In this document: positions 42,597-51,154 of the stretch, one piece after another
How positions within the stretch are numbered: position 1 is the first letter of the stretch
How the letters are laid out: every line of letters begins with the position of its first letter
Source of the DNA: Companilactobacillus kimchii DSM 13961 = JCM 10707
GTDB taxonomy: Bacteria; Bacillota; Bacilli; Lactobacillales; Lactobacillaceae
Direction of reading: 5' to 3'
Assembly (NCBI RefSeq): GCF_001435445.1
Contig: NZ_AZDH01000018.1
Location: forward strand, 62,001 to 126,000
DNA length: 64,000 nucleotides
The notes under the pieces: model-generated
Databases searched by the model: none
The model's input: the letters and a program-made list of their open reading frames with translations, nothing else
Told to the model about the DNA's origin: nothing
Position numbers and translations under genes: made by a program

Positions 42597-43877
42597 TTGA
42601 TCCCTATCGAAACTGAATCAGGAAAAAAATTCACGCCCATTCTCTTGGGTAGTGATATGAATGTTTACGGAATGGCACGTGCTTTCCATGAACTCTATGG
42701 GGGCACTGTTAAAGCCTATGCCGAAATCCAATTGGCACCAACAAGATATACAAAAATCTTAGATTTGACTCTTTACTCAGGCTTTTCTGAAGACCCTGTT
42801 TTCATTGAAAAAATGCGTGAAATTGCTAAAGTTTACCAAAACCATGAAGAACCAGTTATTTTAATTGGCTGTGGGGATGGTTATGCCGAACTTATCAGTA
42901 AGCACAAGGAAGAATTGTCTAAGACATTTGTATGCCCTTATGTCGATTATGATTTATTAAAATCATTGAATAATAAAGAAAGTTTCTACCATGTAGCCGA
43001 TGAACATAATTTGCCTCATCCACTAACAAAAATCATTACAAAAGATATGTATGAGAACAAGGATGATCTCGATGTTCCGTTTGATTTCCCAGTAGCTTTG
43101 AAACCAGCAAATAGTGTGGAATGGTTGGATATTCATTTTGAAGGTCGTAAAAAGGCTTTCATAATTCACTCTCAAGAAGAATATATGACTATCGTTGGCA
43201 AGATTTATGATAATGGTTATACATCAGATTTGATTCTCCAAGACTTTATTCCTGGGGATGATTCTAATATGCGTGTGCTTAACGCCTACGTTGATCAAAA
43301 TCACCATGTTAAGATGATGTGTTTAGGACATCCAATTTTGGAAGATCCAACACCACAATCAATCGGTAATTACGTAGCCATCATTCCCGAATTTAATCAG
43401 GATGTCTATGATCAAGTTCAAAAATTCCTTGAGGATATTGAATTTACAGGCTATGCCAACTTTGATATGAAATTTGATTCTCGTGATAATACTTTCAAAT
43501 TCTTTGAAATCAACTTACGTCAAGGAAGAAGTAGTTTCTTTGTTACGCTCAATGGCTATAATCTTGCTAAATATGTAGTGGAAGATTATATTGAGGGTAG
43601 TTTAGAAAACGAGCCAACAGTTTATGCCAACAAGAACAAAGCGCAACATAAATTGTGGTTAGGTGTACCAGTCAAGGTCTTCAATAAGTATGCAGCTGAT
43701 AATGATGCTACTAAATATGCTGATGAATTAATCAAGCAAGACCGCGTTGGAACAACTGTTTTCTATAACAAAGACAACTCCTTTAGACGTTGGTTACTTT
43801 TGACATATATGTTCCACAATTATGTTAAGAGATTTGATAAATACTTCCAAGAGAATAAAGGACGCGACTTTAAATAA
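42597..43877 (+). CDS. aslA: D-aspartate ligase (ATP-grasp carboxylate-amine ligase)
   Basis: This 426-residue ATP-grasp protein closely follows the pattern of the D-aspartate ligase of Enterococcus faecium: FTPILLGSDMNVYGMARAFH, LAPTRYTKI, GCGDGYAELISKHKEELSK, FPVALKPANSVEW and FFEINLRQGRSSFF. The enzyme adds D-Asp to the Lys side chain of the UDP-MurNAc-pentapeptide to make the peptidoglycan cross-bridge. The likely start is TTG at 42597, with a weakly placed AGAGG just before it. It lies behind an asparagine synthetase that could amidate the D-Asp. A promoter and tandem repeats precede it. Confidence 0.85.
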   Translation: MIPIETESGKKFTPILLGSDMNVYGMARAFHELYGGTVKAYAEIQLAPTRYTKILDLTLYSGFSEDPVFIEKMREIAKVYQNHEEPVILIGCGDGYAELISKHKEELSKTFVCPYVDYDLLKSLNNKESFYHVADEHNLPHPLTKIITKDMYENKDDLDVPFDFPVALKPANSVEWLDIHFEGRKKAFIIHSQEEYMTIVGKIYDNGYTSDLILQDFIPGDDSNMRVLNAYVDQNHHVKMMCLGHPILEDPTPQSIGNYVAIIPEFNQDVYDQVQKFLEDIEFTGYANFDMKFDSRDNTFKFFEINLRQGRSSFFVTLNGYNLAKYVVEDYIEGSLENEPTVYANKNKAQHKLWLGVPVKVFNKYAADNDATKYADELIKQDRVGTTVFYNKDNSFRRWLLLTYMFHNYVKRFDKYFQENKGRDFK

Positions 43878-43894
43878 CCGAGGGGGCTTAATAT

Positions 43895-44359
43895 ATGGAT
43901 GAATTAAAAGAATACAAAGTTAGAAAAATTGAGTATTCCAAAATTTTAATCTGTGTCGATTCAGATGATTTCGAGTCATCAAAAAATGCCTTTAATTATG
44001 CTTGTTCGTTAGCTAAACACTATAACTCCGAGCTAGGTATTGTTTCCGTATTGGAAACAGGTGACTTGAATATTTTTCAATCGCTAGACCCAGAAGTACT
44101 AGCAGAACGTCGAGAAGAGATTAAAGAGCTTCTTGAAGTTTATGGTCAAAAGGCCAAAGAATATGGCGTAAAGAACGTTCACATGATGGTAACTGAGGGT
44201 GGACCCGGAACAGTTATTGTAGATAAGGTTATTCCTAAATTCCAACCTGACCTAGTAATTGTCGGTGTTGAAAAGAAGAACCGTAACCGTAATACAATCG
44301 GTTCACAAGCTTCCAAGATTGTGAATAGCGCTGGAGTTTCTGTTAGTGTTATTAGATAA
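43895..44359 (+). CDS. Universal stress protein (UspA family)
   Basis: The 154-residue UspA-fold protein has YSKILICVDSDDFESSKNAF near its start. The C-terminal loop is VGVEKKNRNRNTIGSQASKI, which departs from the G-2x-G-9x-GS ATP-binding motif, so nucleotide binding is uncertain. GAGGGGG precedes the ATG. It follows the D-Asp ligase by 17 bases and is probably in its operon. Repeat R1 copy C follows its stop codon. Confidence 0.88.
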   Translation: MDELKEYKVRKIEYSKILICVDSDDFESSKNAFNYACSLAKHYNSELGIVSVLETGDLNIFQSLDPEVLAERREEIKELLEVYGQKAKEYGVKNVHMMVTEGGPGTVIVDKVIPKFQPDLVIVGVEKKNRNRNTIGSQASKIVNSAGVSVSVIR

Positions 44360-44365
44360 AAAGTA

Positions 44366-44515
44366 GAGAGCGAAGCAAGGGCGGCTAGCCTCCGAGGATT
44401 TGCCTAAGTACTGAAATTGCACGCGTATTATGCGGGCGATTCCAGTACTGTAGCAAACCGGAAGAGGTTGCCCTTGCGTAGCTCGTTTCCACTATTCGTA
44501 ATAGAACAATGGTTT
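44366..44515 (+). repeat. Structured repeat R1, copy C (after usp)
   Basis: GAGC (44368-44371) pairs with GCTC (44481-44484), then GCAAGGGC with GCCCTTGC. The inner hairpin is AGTACTG (44407-44413)/CAGTACT (44443-44449), where copy A has AGTCCTG/CAGGACT, a compensated change. The conserved GAGGATTTGCCTAAGT and GTAGCAAACCGGAA blocks are present, with a tail like TAGAACAATGGTT. Confidence 0.82.
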
Positions 44516-44548
44516 ATAAGAATAGAATATAAAAAATAGTAAACATCA

Positions 44549-44601
44549 AAAAGCTCAGTGCAACAGTTATCAAACAGGTAACCGTAACATTGAGCTTTTT
44601 T
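44549..44601 (+). terminator. Rho-independent terminator
   Basis: AAAAGCTCA and TGAGCTTTT enclose a 34-base loop with further pairing (TTA/TAA), followed by T residues. It ends the ligase-usp-R1 transcript. Confidence 0.82.
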
Positions 44602-44688
44602 AGATGAAAAGAATTATACTTTGCATCATATTTATGTTCTATTCAAAATGATAAAAATGAAAATTATTCTAATAAAAAGTAATTAGTG

Positions 44689-44697
44689 ATATAGTAG
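44689..44697 (+). promoter_or_regulatory. Extended -10 promoter of pepO1
   Basis: TGATATAGT matches TGN-TATAGT, the same extended -10 as in front of pepO2 and pepO3, with a similar AT-rich upstream stretch. Confidence 0.6.
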
Positions 44698-44726
44698 TCT
44701 TTAAAAATAATAGGCGGTGAACAAAT

Positions 44727-46670
44727 TTGTTAATGAATAAAGTTATCGGTGGTGCAGGGGATTTAATTAATGCTAAACCCGCCGATTATAAAGATAATTT
44801 ATACTTAGCTGTCAATGGTGCTTGGCAGGAAACAGCAACTATTCCACCTGATAAATCTCGTACTGGTGGTTTTACAGATCTTGATGAGGGTGTTGAAAAG
44901 ACTCTTATGAAAGATTTTCATGAGTTTGCAAATAATGAAAGTGAAGTCGACGACCCTCGATTGCTTCAAGCTGTGAAATTATATCGCCTTGCTAATAATG
45001 TGGATCATTTAAGCAAGTTCCATCAACAACCAATTTTGAAAGACATGCAACGTATTACTGATTTGAGCAACGTTAAAGCTTTAGGGGATAACTTAGCTCA
45101 ATTATCAAAAGATGGTTTCGCTTTGCCAATCGATATTAGTATCGACGCTGATATGAAAGATACAGCTAAGAATGTTGTTTATATCGATGGTGCTGGTTTG
45201 ATCTTGCCTGATAAGACTTACTATGATGAAAAGAATGAATCAGGTAAGCAGTTGTTGGCTAAATACGCTGACGTTGCAGGACGTTTGCTCTCAATGATCG
45301 GCTACAAGTTGGATGAAGCTAAAGAAATCGTTGAAAAAGCTTTGGAATTCGATAAGTCATTAGTTCCTATCGTTAAGAGTTCTGAGGAATGGGCTGACTA
45401 TACAAAAGTTTATAACCCAATGAATTTTGACGAATTCGTTACTAAATCTGATGTTTTAGATCTAAAGAGTTTAGTAGTTGATTCAGTTAACGACACACCT
45501 AAAAAGGTTATTGTGACTGAACCAAGATACTTGGAAAACTTGAACAAACTTGTTAACGCTGATACTTTTGAGAATATTAAAGCTTGGATGATGGTTAAAT
45601 TCCTTACTGGTAATGCCTCAATCCTTGATGAAGAATTCCGTCAAGTAATCGGTGAATACAATTTGGCCCTCAGTGGTGCTAAAGAATTAAAGAACAGAAC
45701 TAAGTATGCTTATAACTTTGCTGCAAGTATTTTCAGTGAAGTAGTTGGTGCATATTACGGTAAGAAATACTTTGGCGAAAAGGCTAAAGAAGATGTTCGC
45801 AGTATGGTTAAGAAAATGATTGCTGTATACGAACAAAGACTTTCTGAAAATACTTGGTTGAGTGAAGATACTAAGAAGAAAGCCGTTGTCAAACTAGATA
45901 AGATCGTTATCAAAGTTGGTTATCCAGATAAGATTGATGATTTGTACAATAAATTTGAAATCGACGAAAATGATTCCTTGTATGACAATGTTTCTAAAAT
46001 TAGAAAAGCAATTGCTCAACACAATTTGGATCAATATCATGAACCAGTTGATCGTACAAAATGGTTGATGCCAGGACATATGGTTAATGCATGTTATGAT
46101 CCATCAAGAAATGACATTACTTTCCCAGCCGCTATTTTGCAAGCTCCATTCTATAGTTTGGATCAAACAAGTAGCCAAAACTTTGGTGGTATCGGTGCTG
46201 TTATTGCTCATGAAATTTCACATGCTTTCGATAACAATGGTGCTCAATTCGATGAATACGGTAATATGAATAACTGGTGGACTGATGAAGACTTTGCTAA
46301 GTTCAAGAAGCTTACACAAAGTATGATCGATGAGTTCGAAGGTATTCCATATGCTGGTCACAAGGTTAATGGTAAGTTGGTCGTTAGTGAAAACGTTGCT
46401 GACGTCGGTGGACTTCGTTGTGCCTTGGAAGCTGCTAAAGGTGAAAGTGACTTTGATGTTAAAGCCTTCTTTATCAACTGGGCTCGTGTTTGGAGAAACA
46501 AGTCAACACAGCAATTGACAGAAATGTTCCTTTCAATCGATGTTCATGCTCCAGCTCCATTACGTGCCAATGTACAAGCACAAAATATGGATGAATTCTA
46601 TGATGCTTTCGATGTTACTGAAAAAGATGGTATGTGGTTAGATGCCAACAAACGTGTTAACATCTGGTAA
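44727..46670 (+). CDS. pepO: M13 (neprilysin-like) endopeptidase PepO, copy 1
   Basis: A 647-residue Zn metallopeptidase. The HExxH motif is in VIAHEISHAFDNNGAQFDEY, the third Zn ligand Glu is in SENVADVGGL, and NACYDPSRNDITFPAAILQA is the conserved substrate-binding block. No signal peptide is present, so it acts in the cytoplasm on oligopeptides, as PepO does in lactococci. TTG at 44727, six bases behind GGTGA, gives the same MLxxK...GGAGD start as the two paralogues downstream. It has its own promoter and terminator. Confidence 0.92.
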   Translation: MLMNKVIGGAGDLINAKPADYKDNLYLAVNGAWQETATIPPDKSRTGGFTDLDEGVEKTLMKDFHEFANNESEVDDPRLLQAVKLYRLANNVDHLSKFHQQPILKDMQRITDLSNVKALGDNLAQLSKDGFALPIDISIDADMKDTAKNVVYIDGAGLILPDKTYYDEKNESGKQLLAKYADVAGRLLSMIGYKLDEAKEIVEKALEFDKSLVPIVKSSEEWADYTKVYNPMNFDEFVTKSDVLDLKSLVVDSVNDTPKKVIVTEPRYLENLNKLVNADTFENIKAWMMVKFLTGNASILDEEFRQVIGEYNLALSGAKELKNRTKYAYNFAASIFSEVVGAYYGKKYFGEKAKEDVRSMVKKMIAVYEQRLSENTWLSEDTKKKAVVKLDKIVIKVGYPDKIDDLYNKFEIDENDSLYDNVSKIRKAIAQHNLDQYHEPVDRTKWLMPGHMVNACYDPSRNDITFPAAILQAPFYSLDQTSSQNFGGIGAVIAHEISHAFDNNGAQFDEYGNMNNWWTDEDFAKFKKLTQSMIDEFEGIPYAGHKVNGKLVVSENVADVGGLRCALEAAKGESDFDVKAFFINWARVWRNKSTQQLTEMFLSIDVHAPAPLRANVQAQNMDEFYDAFDVTEKDGMWLDANKRVNIW

Positions 46671-46721
46671 AATTAGAAAAACATCAAGACAATTTGTCTA
46701 AATAAAATATAATTATTGATA

Positions 46722-46755
46722 AATAGGTATAGGCTGCGGCTTATGCCTATTTTTT
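46722..46755 (+). terminator. Rho-independent terminator after pepO1
   Basis: AATAGGTATAGGC pairs with GCTTATGCCTATT (one mismatch) across TGCG, followed by T residues. Confidence 0.85.
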
Positions 46756-46786
46756 ATAATTAAAAATATTTTAATGATATCTAATA

Positions 46787-46798
46787 AGTGCTATAGTG
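46787..46798 (+). promoter_or_regulatory. Extended -10 promoter of pepO2
   Basis: AAGTGCTATAGT is identical to the element in front of pepO3 and lies 32 bases before the start codon. Confidence 0.65.
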
Positions 46799-46829
46799 AT
46801 TACCAAAATCAATTGGTGAGGTGAATGAA

Positions 46830-48773
46830 TTGCTAAATAAAACAATCGTTGGTGGAGCTGGAGATATTTTGGCCCCTAAAGAAACAGATATTAAGGATAA
46901 TTTGTATTTGGCTATTAATGGCGCTTGGCAGGCTAAGGCTGTTATTCCTAATGATCGTCCTAGTACAGGTGGATTTTACGATTTGATTAAGGGTGTTGAA
47001 GAAACACTGATCAAAGATTTTCATGAATTAGTTAAAGATGAAACCAAGATTGATGACAGTGAGTTACTACAAGCTGTTAAACTTTATCAAGTCGCAAACG
47101 ACACAGAGAAATTACACAAGTATCATCAAAGTCCCATCATGAATGATCTACGTAAGATCGCTAAATTAAATAATCTAGAAGATTTAAGTGATAATTTTGT
47201 TGATTTATTGAAGAATAACTTTGTCTTGCCATTACAACTAAGCGTTGATATGGATATGAAGAATACTGTAAAGAACGCAGTTTATCTAACAGGTGCTAAT
47301 CTTATTTTGCCTGATCAATCTTACTATGCCGACGGTAATAAATCAGGGCAAAAATTATTAGAAAAGTATGCTCAAGTTGCTAACCATCTATTAGCAATGG
47401 TTGGCTACAGTCTTGAAGATTCGCAAAAGATTGTTAAGCAAGCTTTAGTTTTTGATAAGACATTAGTTCCAATCGTTAAAACACCCGAAGAATGGGCTGA
47501 TGATATTAAAACTTATAACCCAATGGATTTTGCTGAATTCGTTACTAAGTCATCTAGTTTGGATTTGAAGAAATTGGTTGTCGATTCAGTAGGAGTGGCA
47601 CCTCAAAAAGTAATTAATCGTGAACCTAGATATTTGGAAAATTTTGATAAGTTAGTTAATGCTGATACGTTTGAAAATGTTAAATCATGGATGTTAGTGA
47701 GATTCCTATTTGCCAAAGCTAACGACTTGGATGAAGAATTCCGTCAAACAGCTGGCAAATATCAATTGGCTTTGCGTGGTACTAAGGAGTTGTTGAGCCG
47801 TGATAAATTTGCTTATCATGTGGCTGAAAGAAATCTTGACCAAGTAGTCGGCAGTTACTACGGTAAGAAATACTTTGGTGAAAAAGCTAAAGCTGATGTT
47901 CATCAAATGGTCGAAAAGATGATTGGAGTTTATGAACAACGTCTTTCTAACAATGATTGGTTGAGTGAAGATACTAAGAAAAAGGCCGTTTTGAAACTTA
48001 AGAAGATGGTTCTAAAAATTGGTTATCCAGACAAAGTTGAAGCTATCTTCAGTAAATTCAAAGTCGATGAAAATGCTTCTTTGTATGACAACTTGGCTCA
48101 AATCAATAAGATTAAGAATGAGGATGAATTGAGTAAAATTAATCAGCCAGTTGACCGTGACAAGTGGGTAATGCCTGGACATATGGTTAACGCTTGTTAT
48201 GATCCATTGAGAAATGACATTACCTTCCCAGCCGCAATCCTGCAAGCACCATTCTATAGTTTGCAACAAACAAGTAGTGAAAATTTTGGTGGTATCGGTG
48301 CTGTTATTGCTCATGAAATTTCTCATGCTTTTGACAATAATGGAGCTCAATTCGATGAGTTAGGAAATATCAATAACTGGTGGAAAAAAGAAGATTATGC
48401 AACCTTTAAGAAATTAACTCAAAAAATGATCGATGAATTTAACGATATTCCTTATATTGGGAAAAAAGTTGATGGAACATTGATTGTTAGTGAGAATATT
48501 GCCGATGTTGGTGGCTTACGTTGTGCTTTGGAAGCTGCTAAAGGTGAAACTGATTATAACGCCAAGGAATTCTTTACAAACTGGGCTCGTGTATGGAGAA
48601 GTAAGTCAACAAAGCAATTAGATGAGATGTTGTTAGCTTTGGATGTCCATGCGCCAGATTCATTACGCGCCAATGTTCAAGCACAAAATATGGATGAATT
48701 CTATGATGCCTTCGATGTCACTGAAAAAGATGGTATGTGGTTAGATAAAGATAAACGAGTTAATATTTGGTAA
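46830..48773 (+). CDS. pepO: M13 endopeptidase PepO, copy 2
   Basis: A 647-residue paralogue of PepO1 with the same HExxH (VIAHEISHAFDNNGAQFDEL), SENIADVGGL and NACYDPLRNDITFPAAILQA motifs. TTG at 46830 behind GGTGAGGTGA is the likely start; the frame's GTG at 46821 overlaps the site. The N-terminal halves of the three paralogues differ most, while the C-terminal catalytic parts are nearly identical over long stretches. Its own promoter and terminator imply independent expression. Confidence 0.92.
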   Translation: MLNKTIVGGAGDILAPKETDIKDNLYLAINGAWQAKAVIPNDRPSTGGFYDLIKGVEETLIKDFHELVKDETKIDDSELLQAVKLYQVANDTEKLHKYHQSPIMNDLRKIAKLNNLEDLSDNFVDLLKNNFVLPLQLSVDMDMKNTVKNAVYLTGANLILPDQSYYADGNKSGQKLLEKYAQVANHLLAMVGYSLEDSQKIVKQALVFDKTLVPIVKTPEEWADDIKTYNPMDFAEFVTKSSSLDLKKLVVDSVGVAPQKVINREPRYLENFDKLVNADTFENVKSWMLVRFLFAKANDLDEEFRQTAGKYQLALRGTKELLSRDKFAYHVAERNLDQVVGSYYGKKYFGEKAKADVHQMVEKMIGVYEQRLSNNDWLSEDTKKKAVLKLKKMVLKIGYPDKVEAIFSKFKVDENASLYDNLAQINKIKNEDELSKINQPVDRDKWVMPGHMVNACYDPLRNDITFPAAILQAPFYSLQQTSSENFGGIGAVIAHEISHAFDNNGAQFDELGNINNWWKKEDYATFKKLTQKMIDEFNDIPYIGKKVDGTLIVSENIADVGGLRCALEAAKGETDYNAKEFFTNWARVWRSKSTKQLDEMLLALDVHAPDSLRANVQAQNMDEFYDAFDVTEKDGMWLDKDKRVNIW

Positions 48774-48785
48774 AAATTATGTTAT

Positions 48786-48830
48786 AAAAGTCGAGGAGTG
48801 AAATTAAAAATTTCATTTGTCGGCTTTTTT
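48786..48830 (+). terminator. Rho-independent terminator after pepO2
   Basis: AAAAGTCGA and AGTGAAAT pair with ATTTCATT and TCGGCTTTT, followed by T residues. Confidence 0.85.
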
Positions 48831-48862
48831 GATTATTAAATTAATTTTAATAACATTAAAAT

Positions 48863-48874
48863 AAGTGCTATAGT
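48863..48874 (+). promoter_or_regulatory. Extended -10 promoter of pepO3
   Basis: AAGTGCTATAGT is identical to the pepO2 element, 31 bases before the start codon. Confidence 0.65.
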
Positions 48875-48904
48875 ATTTACTAAATCAAAATGCGGGGTGA
48901 AAGT

Positions 48905-50848
48905 ATGTTAACAAGTAAGATTATGGGTGGAGCCGGAGATTTAACTGATGGTAAAGAGACTAGTTATAAGGATAATTTATACTTAGCCGTTAATGGTGCT
49001 TGGCAAGAAAAGGCCGAAGTTCCAGCAGATAAATCTAGTGCCGGTGCCTCAATGGATCTAGATATAAAAATTGAAAAGGAATTAATGGATGACTTTCAAC
49101 AATTAGCTGAAAATGAATCTGAGGTTGAGGGAAACGAATTTTTACAAGCTATCAAATTGTATCGCCTCGCTAAAAACACTGAATTTTTGAAGAAATTTCA
49201 TGAAAAACCTATTTTAAAGGATCTTCAAAAAATTGAAGACTTAAAGAGCTTGCAAGATTTGAATCAACAATTAGCCGATTTCGGAAAGAATAATTTCTTT
49301 TTGCCAACTAATATTTGGATCGACGCTGATATGAAAGATACAAAGCATAATGCTGCTTACGTTGATGGGATAGATTTGATTTTGCCTGATAATACTTATT
49401 ATGCAGAGGACAATCAATCAGGTAAGAAGCTATTGGCTAAGTATGCTAAGGTGGCTAATAAACTTTTGACCATGGTAGGCTATTCAGAGGAGTCAGCTAA
49501 AGAAACAGTTGATAAAGCTTTGACCTTCGACAAGTCCTTGGTTCCAGTCGTTAAAACTTCTGAAGAATGGGCTGAATATTCCAAAATTTATAATCCAATG
49601 CCATTTACAGAGTTTGTTACTAAATCTGAAAATGTAGATTTGAAACAATTGGTAGTTGGCCAAATCAATGCCACACCAGAAAAAGTAATTATTGTACAAC
49701 CTAGATTTTTAAAGAACCTTGATAAATTAGTGAACGACGATACCTTTGAAAATGTGAAAGCCTGGATGTTGGTTAGATATTTAGTTGCCAATAGTGAATA
49801 TTTGGATGAGGATTTTCGTCAAGTAACTGGTGAATACGAATTAGCTATGAGTGGAGCTAAGGAGTTACAAAATAGAACTAAATTTGCTTACCATTTATCC
49901 GAAAATAATTTTGACGAAGTTATTGGTATTTATTACGGTAAAAAGTACTTTGGTGAAAAAGCTAAAGCTGACGTTCGTGGCATGGTTGAACGAATGATTG
50001 GTATCTATAAGCAAAGATTGACCGATAATACTTGGCTCAGTCAAGCAACGAAAGAGAAAGCCATTTTAAAATTAAACAAAATTGTGATCAAAGTTGGTTA
50101 TCCCGACAAGATTCAAGAAGTGTTCAAGCAATTAAAGATTGATGAATCACAATCCTTATATAACAACATTACGCAAATTGATCGGACTGTTCGTCAAAAG
50201 GGGTTAGATAAATTTAGTAAACCTGTGGATCGTACAGTTTGGTTGATGCCCGGAGAGATGGTCAACGCTTGTTATGATCCTTCAAGAAACGACATCACCT
50301 TCCCAGCTGGAATTTTGCAAGCACCATTCTACAGTTTGCAACAAACAAGCAGTGAGAATTTTGGTGGAATCGGAGCAACTTTTGCTCATGAAATTTCACA
50401 TGCTTTCGATAACGATGGTGCCAAATTTGACGAGTATGGCAATATGAAGAATTGGTGGACTAAAGAAGATTACGCCAAATTTGAAAAGTTAACACAACAG
50501 ATGATTGATCAATTCAACGGCATACCATTCTCCGGAGGTAAGGTTAACGGTAAATTAGTCGTCAGTGAAAATATTGCTGATGTTGGAGGTTTACGTTGTG
50601 CAATTGAAGCAGCTAAAATGGATAACGATTATAGTCCTAAGGAATTCTTCATCACATGGGCTAAATCATGGAGATTCAAAGCTACACCAGAATACAATGA
50701 AAGATTGTTAGCAACAGACGTCCACGCACCACAACCATTACGTGCCAATGTCATGTCACAGGATTTAGATGAATTCTATGATGCATTCGATGTTAAACCA
50801 GGAGATGGCATGTGGTTAGATGAAGATAAGAGAATAAATATTTGGTAG
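48905..50848 (+). CDS. pepO: M13 endopeptidase PepO, copy 3
   Basis: The third 647-residue PepO paralogue has the motifs FAHEISHAFDNDGAKFDEY, SENIADVGGL and NACYDPSRNDITFPAGILQA. It is the most diverged of the three around the active site (FAHE for IAHE, DNDGAKF for DNNGAQF, AGILQ for AAILQ), which hints at changed specificity. ATG at 48905 lies five bases behind GGGGTGA. It is followed at once by repeat R1 copy D. Confidence 0.92.
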   Translation: MLTSKIMGGAGDLTDGKETSYKDNLYLAVNGAWQEKAEVPADKSSAGASMDLDIKIEKELMDDFQQLAENESEVEGNEFLQAIKLYRLAKNTEFLKKFHEKPILKDLQKIEDLKSLQDLNQQLADFGKNNFFLPTNIWIDADMKDTKHNAAYVDGIDLILPDNTYYAEDNQSGKKLLAKYAKVANKLLTMVGYSEESAKETVDKALTFDKSLVPVVKTSEEWAEYSKIYNPMPFTEFVTKSENVDLKQLVVGQINATPEKVIIVQPRFLKNLDKLVNDDTFENVKAWMLVRYLVANSEYLDEDFRQVTGEYELAMSGAKELQNRTKFAYHLSENNFDEVIGIYYGKKYFGEKAKADVRGMVERMIGIYKQRLTDNTWLSQATKEKAILKLNKIVIKVGYPDKIQEVFKQLKIDESQSLYNNITQIDRTVRQKGLDKFSKPVDRTVWLMPGEMVNACYDPSRNDITFPAGILQAPFYSLQQTSSENFGGIGATFAHEISHAFDNDGAKFDEYGNMKNWWTKEDYAKFEKLTQQMIDQFNGIPFSGGKVNGKLVVSENIADVGGLRCAIEAAKMDNDYSPKEFFITWAKSWRFKATPEYNERLLATDVHAPQPLRANVMSQDLDEFYDAFDVKPGDGMWLDEDKRINIW

Positions 50849-51000
50849 AAAGCGAAGTAGGGGCGGTCAGCTCCCAAGGATTAAGACTACTTTCTCAGTC
50901 GACAACGAAGTGCCGGCAGAGAAAGTTGACTTAACCGGAAGGAGTTACCCCTGCGAAGCTCGTTTTCACTATAAAACATAGAACTATGGTTATTTAAAAT
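50849..51000 (+). repeat. Structured repeat R1, copy D (after pepO3)
   Basis: GTAGGGG pairs with CCCCTGC where copies A and C have AAGGGC/GCCCTT, and AGC pairs with GCT outside. The inner hairpin is ACTTTCTC (50889-50896)/GAGAAAGT (50919-50926), a different sequence with the same pairing position. AAGGATTAAG and TTAACCGGAAGGAGTTA correspond to the conserved blocks, and the tail is CATAGAACTATGGTTAT. Confidence 0.8.
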
Positions 51001-51025
51001 AGAACATCCAACCAACTAAAAAGAA

Positions 51026-51058
51026 CGATAAAACAAATAAAAGTTTTATCGCTTTTTT
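51026..51058 (+). terminator. Rho-independent terminator
   Basis: CGATAAAAC and GTTTTATCG pair across eight bases, followed by six T. It ends the pepO3-R1 transcript. Confidence 0.88.
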
Positions 51059-51154
51059 CATATTCAAGACCAAAAATCCGCACACTCAAGATATAATTTT
51101 CCACCAATCCAGCAGGAGCTTATCTTAAAGGTAACAAAGTCGGAGGTAGGAAAA

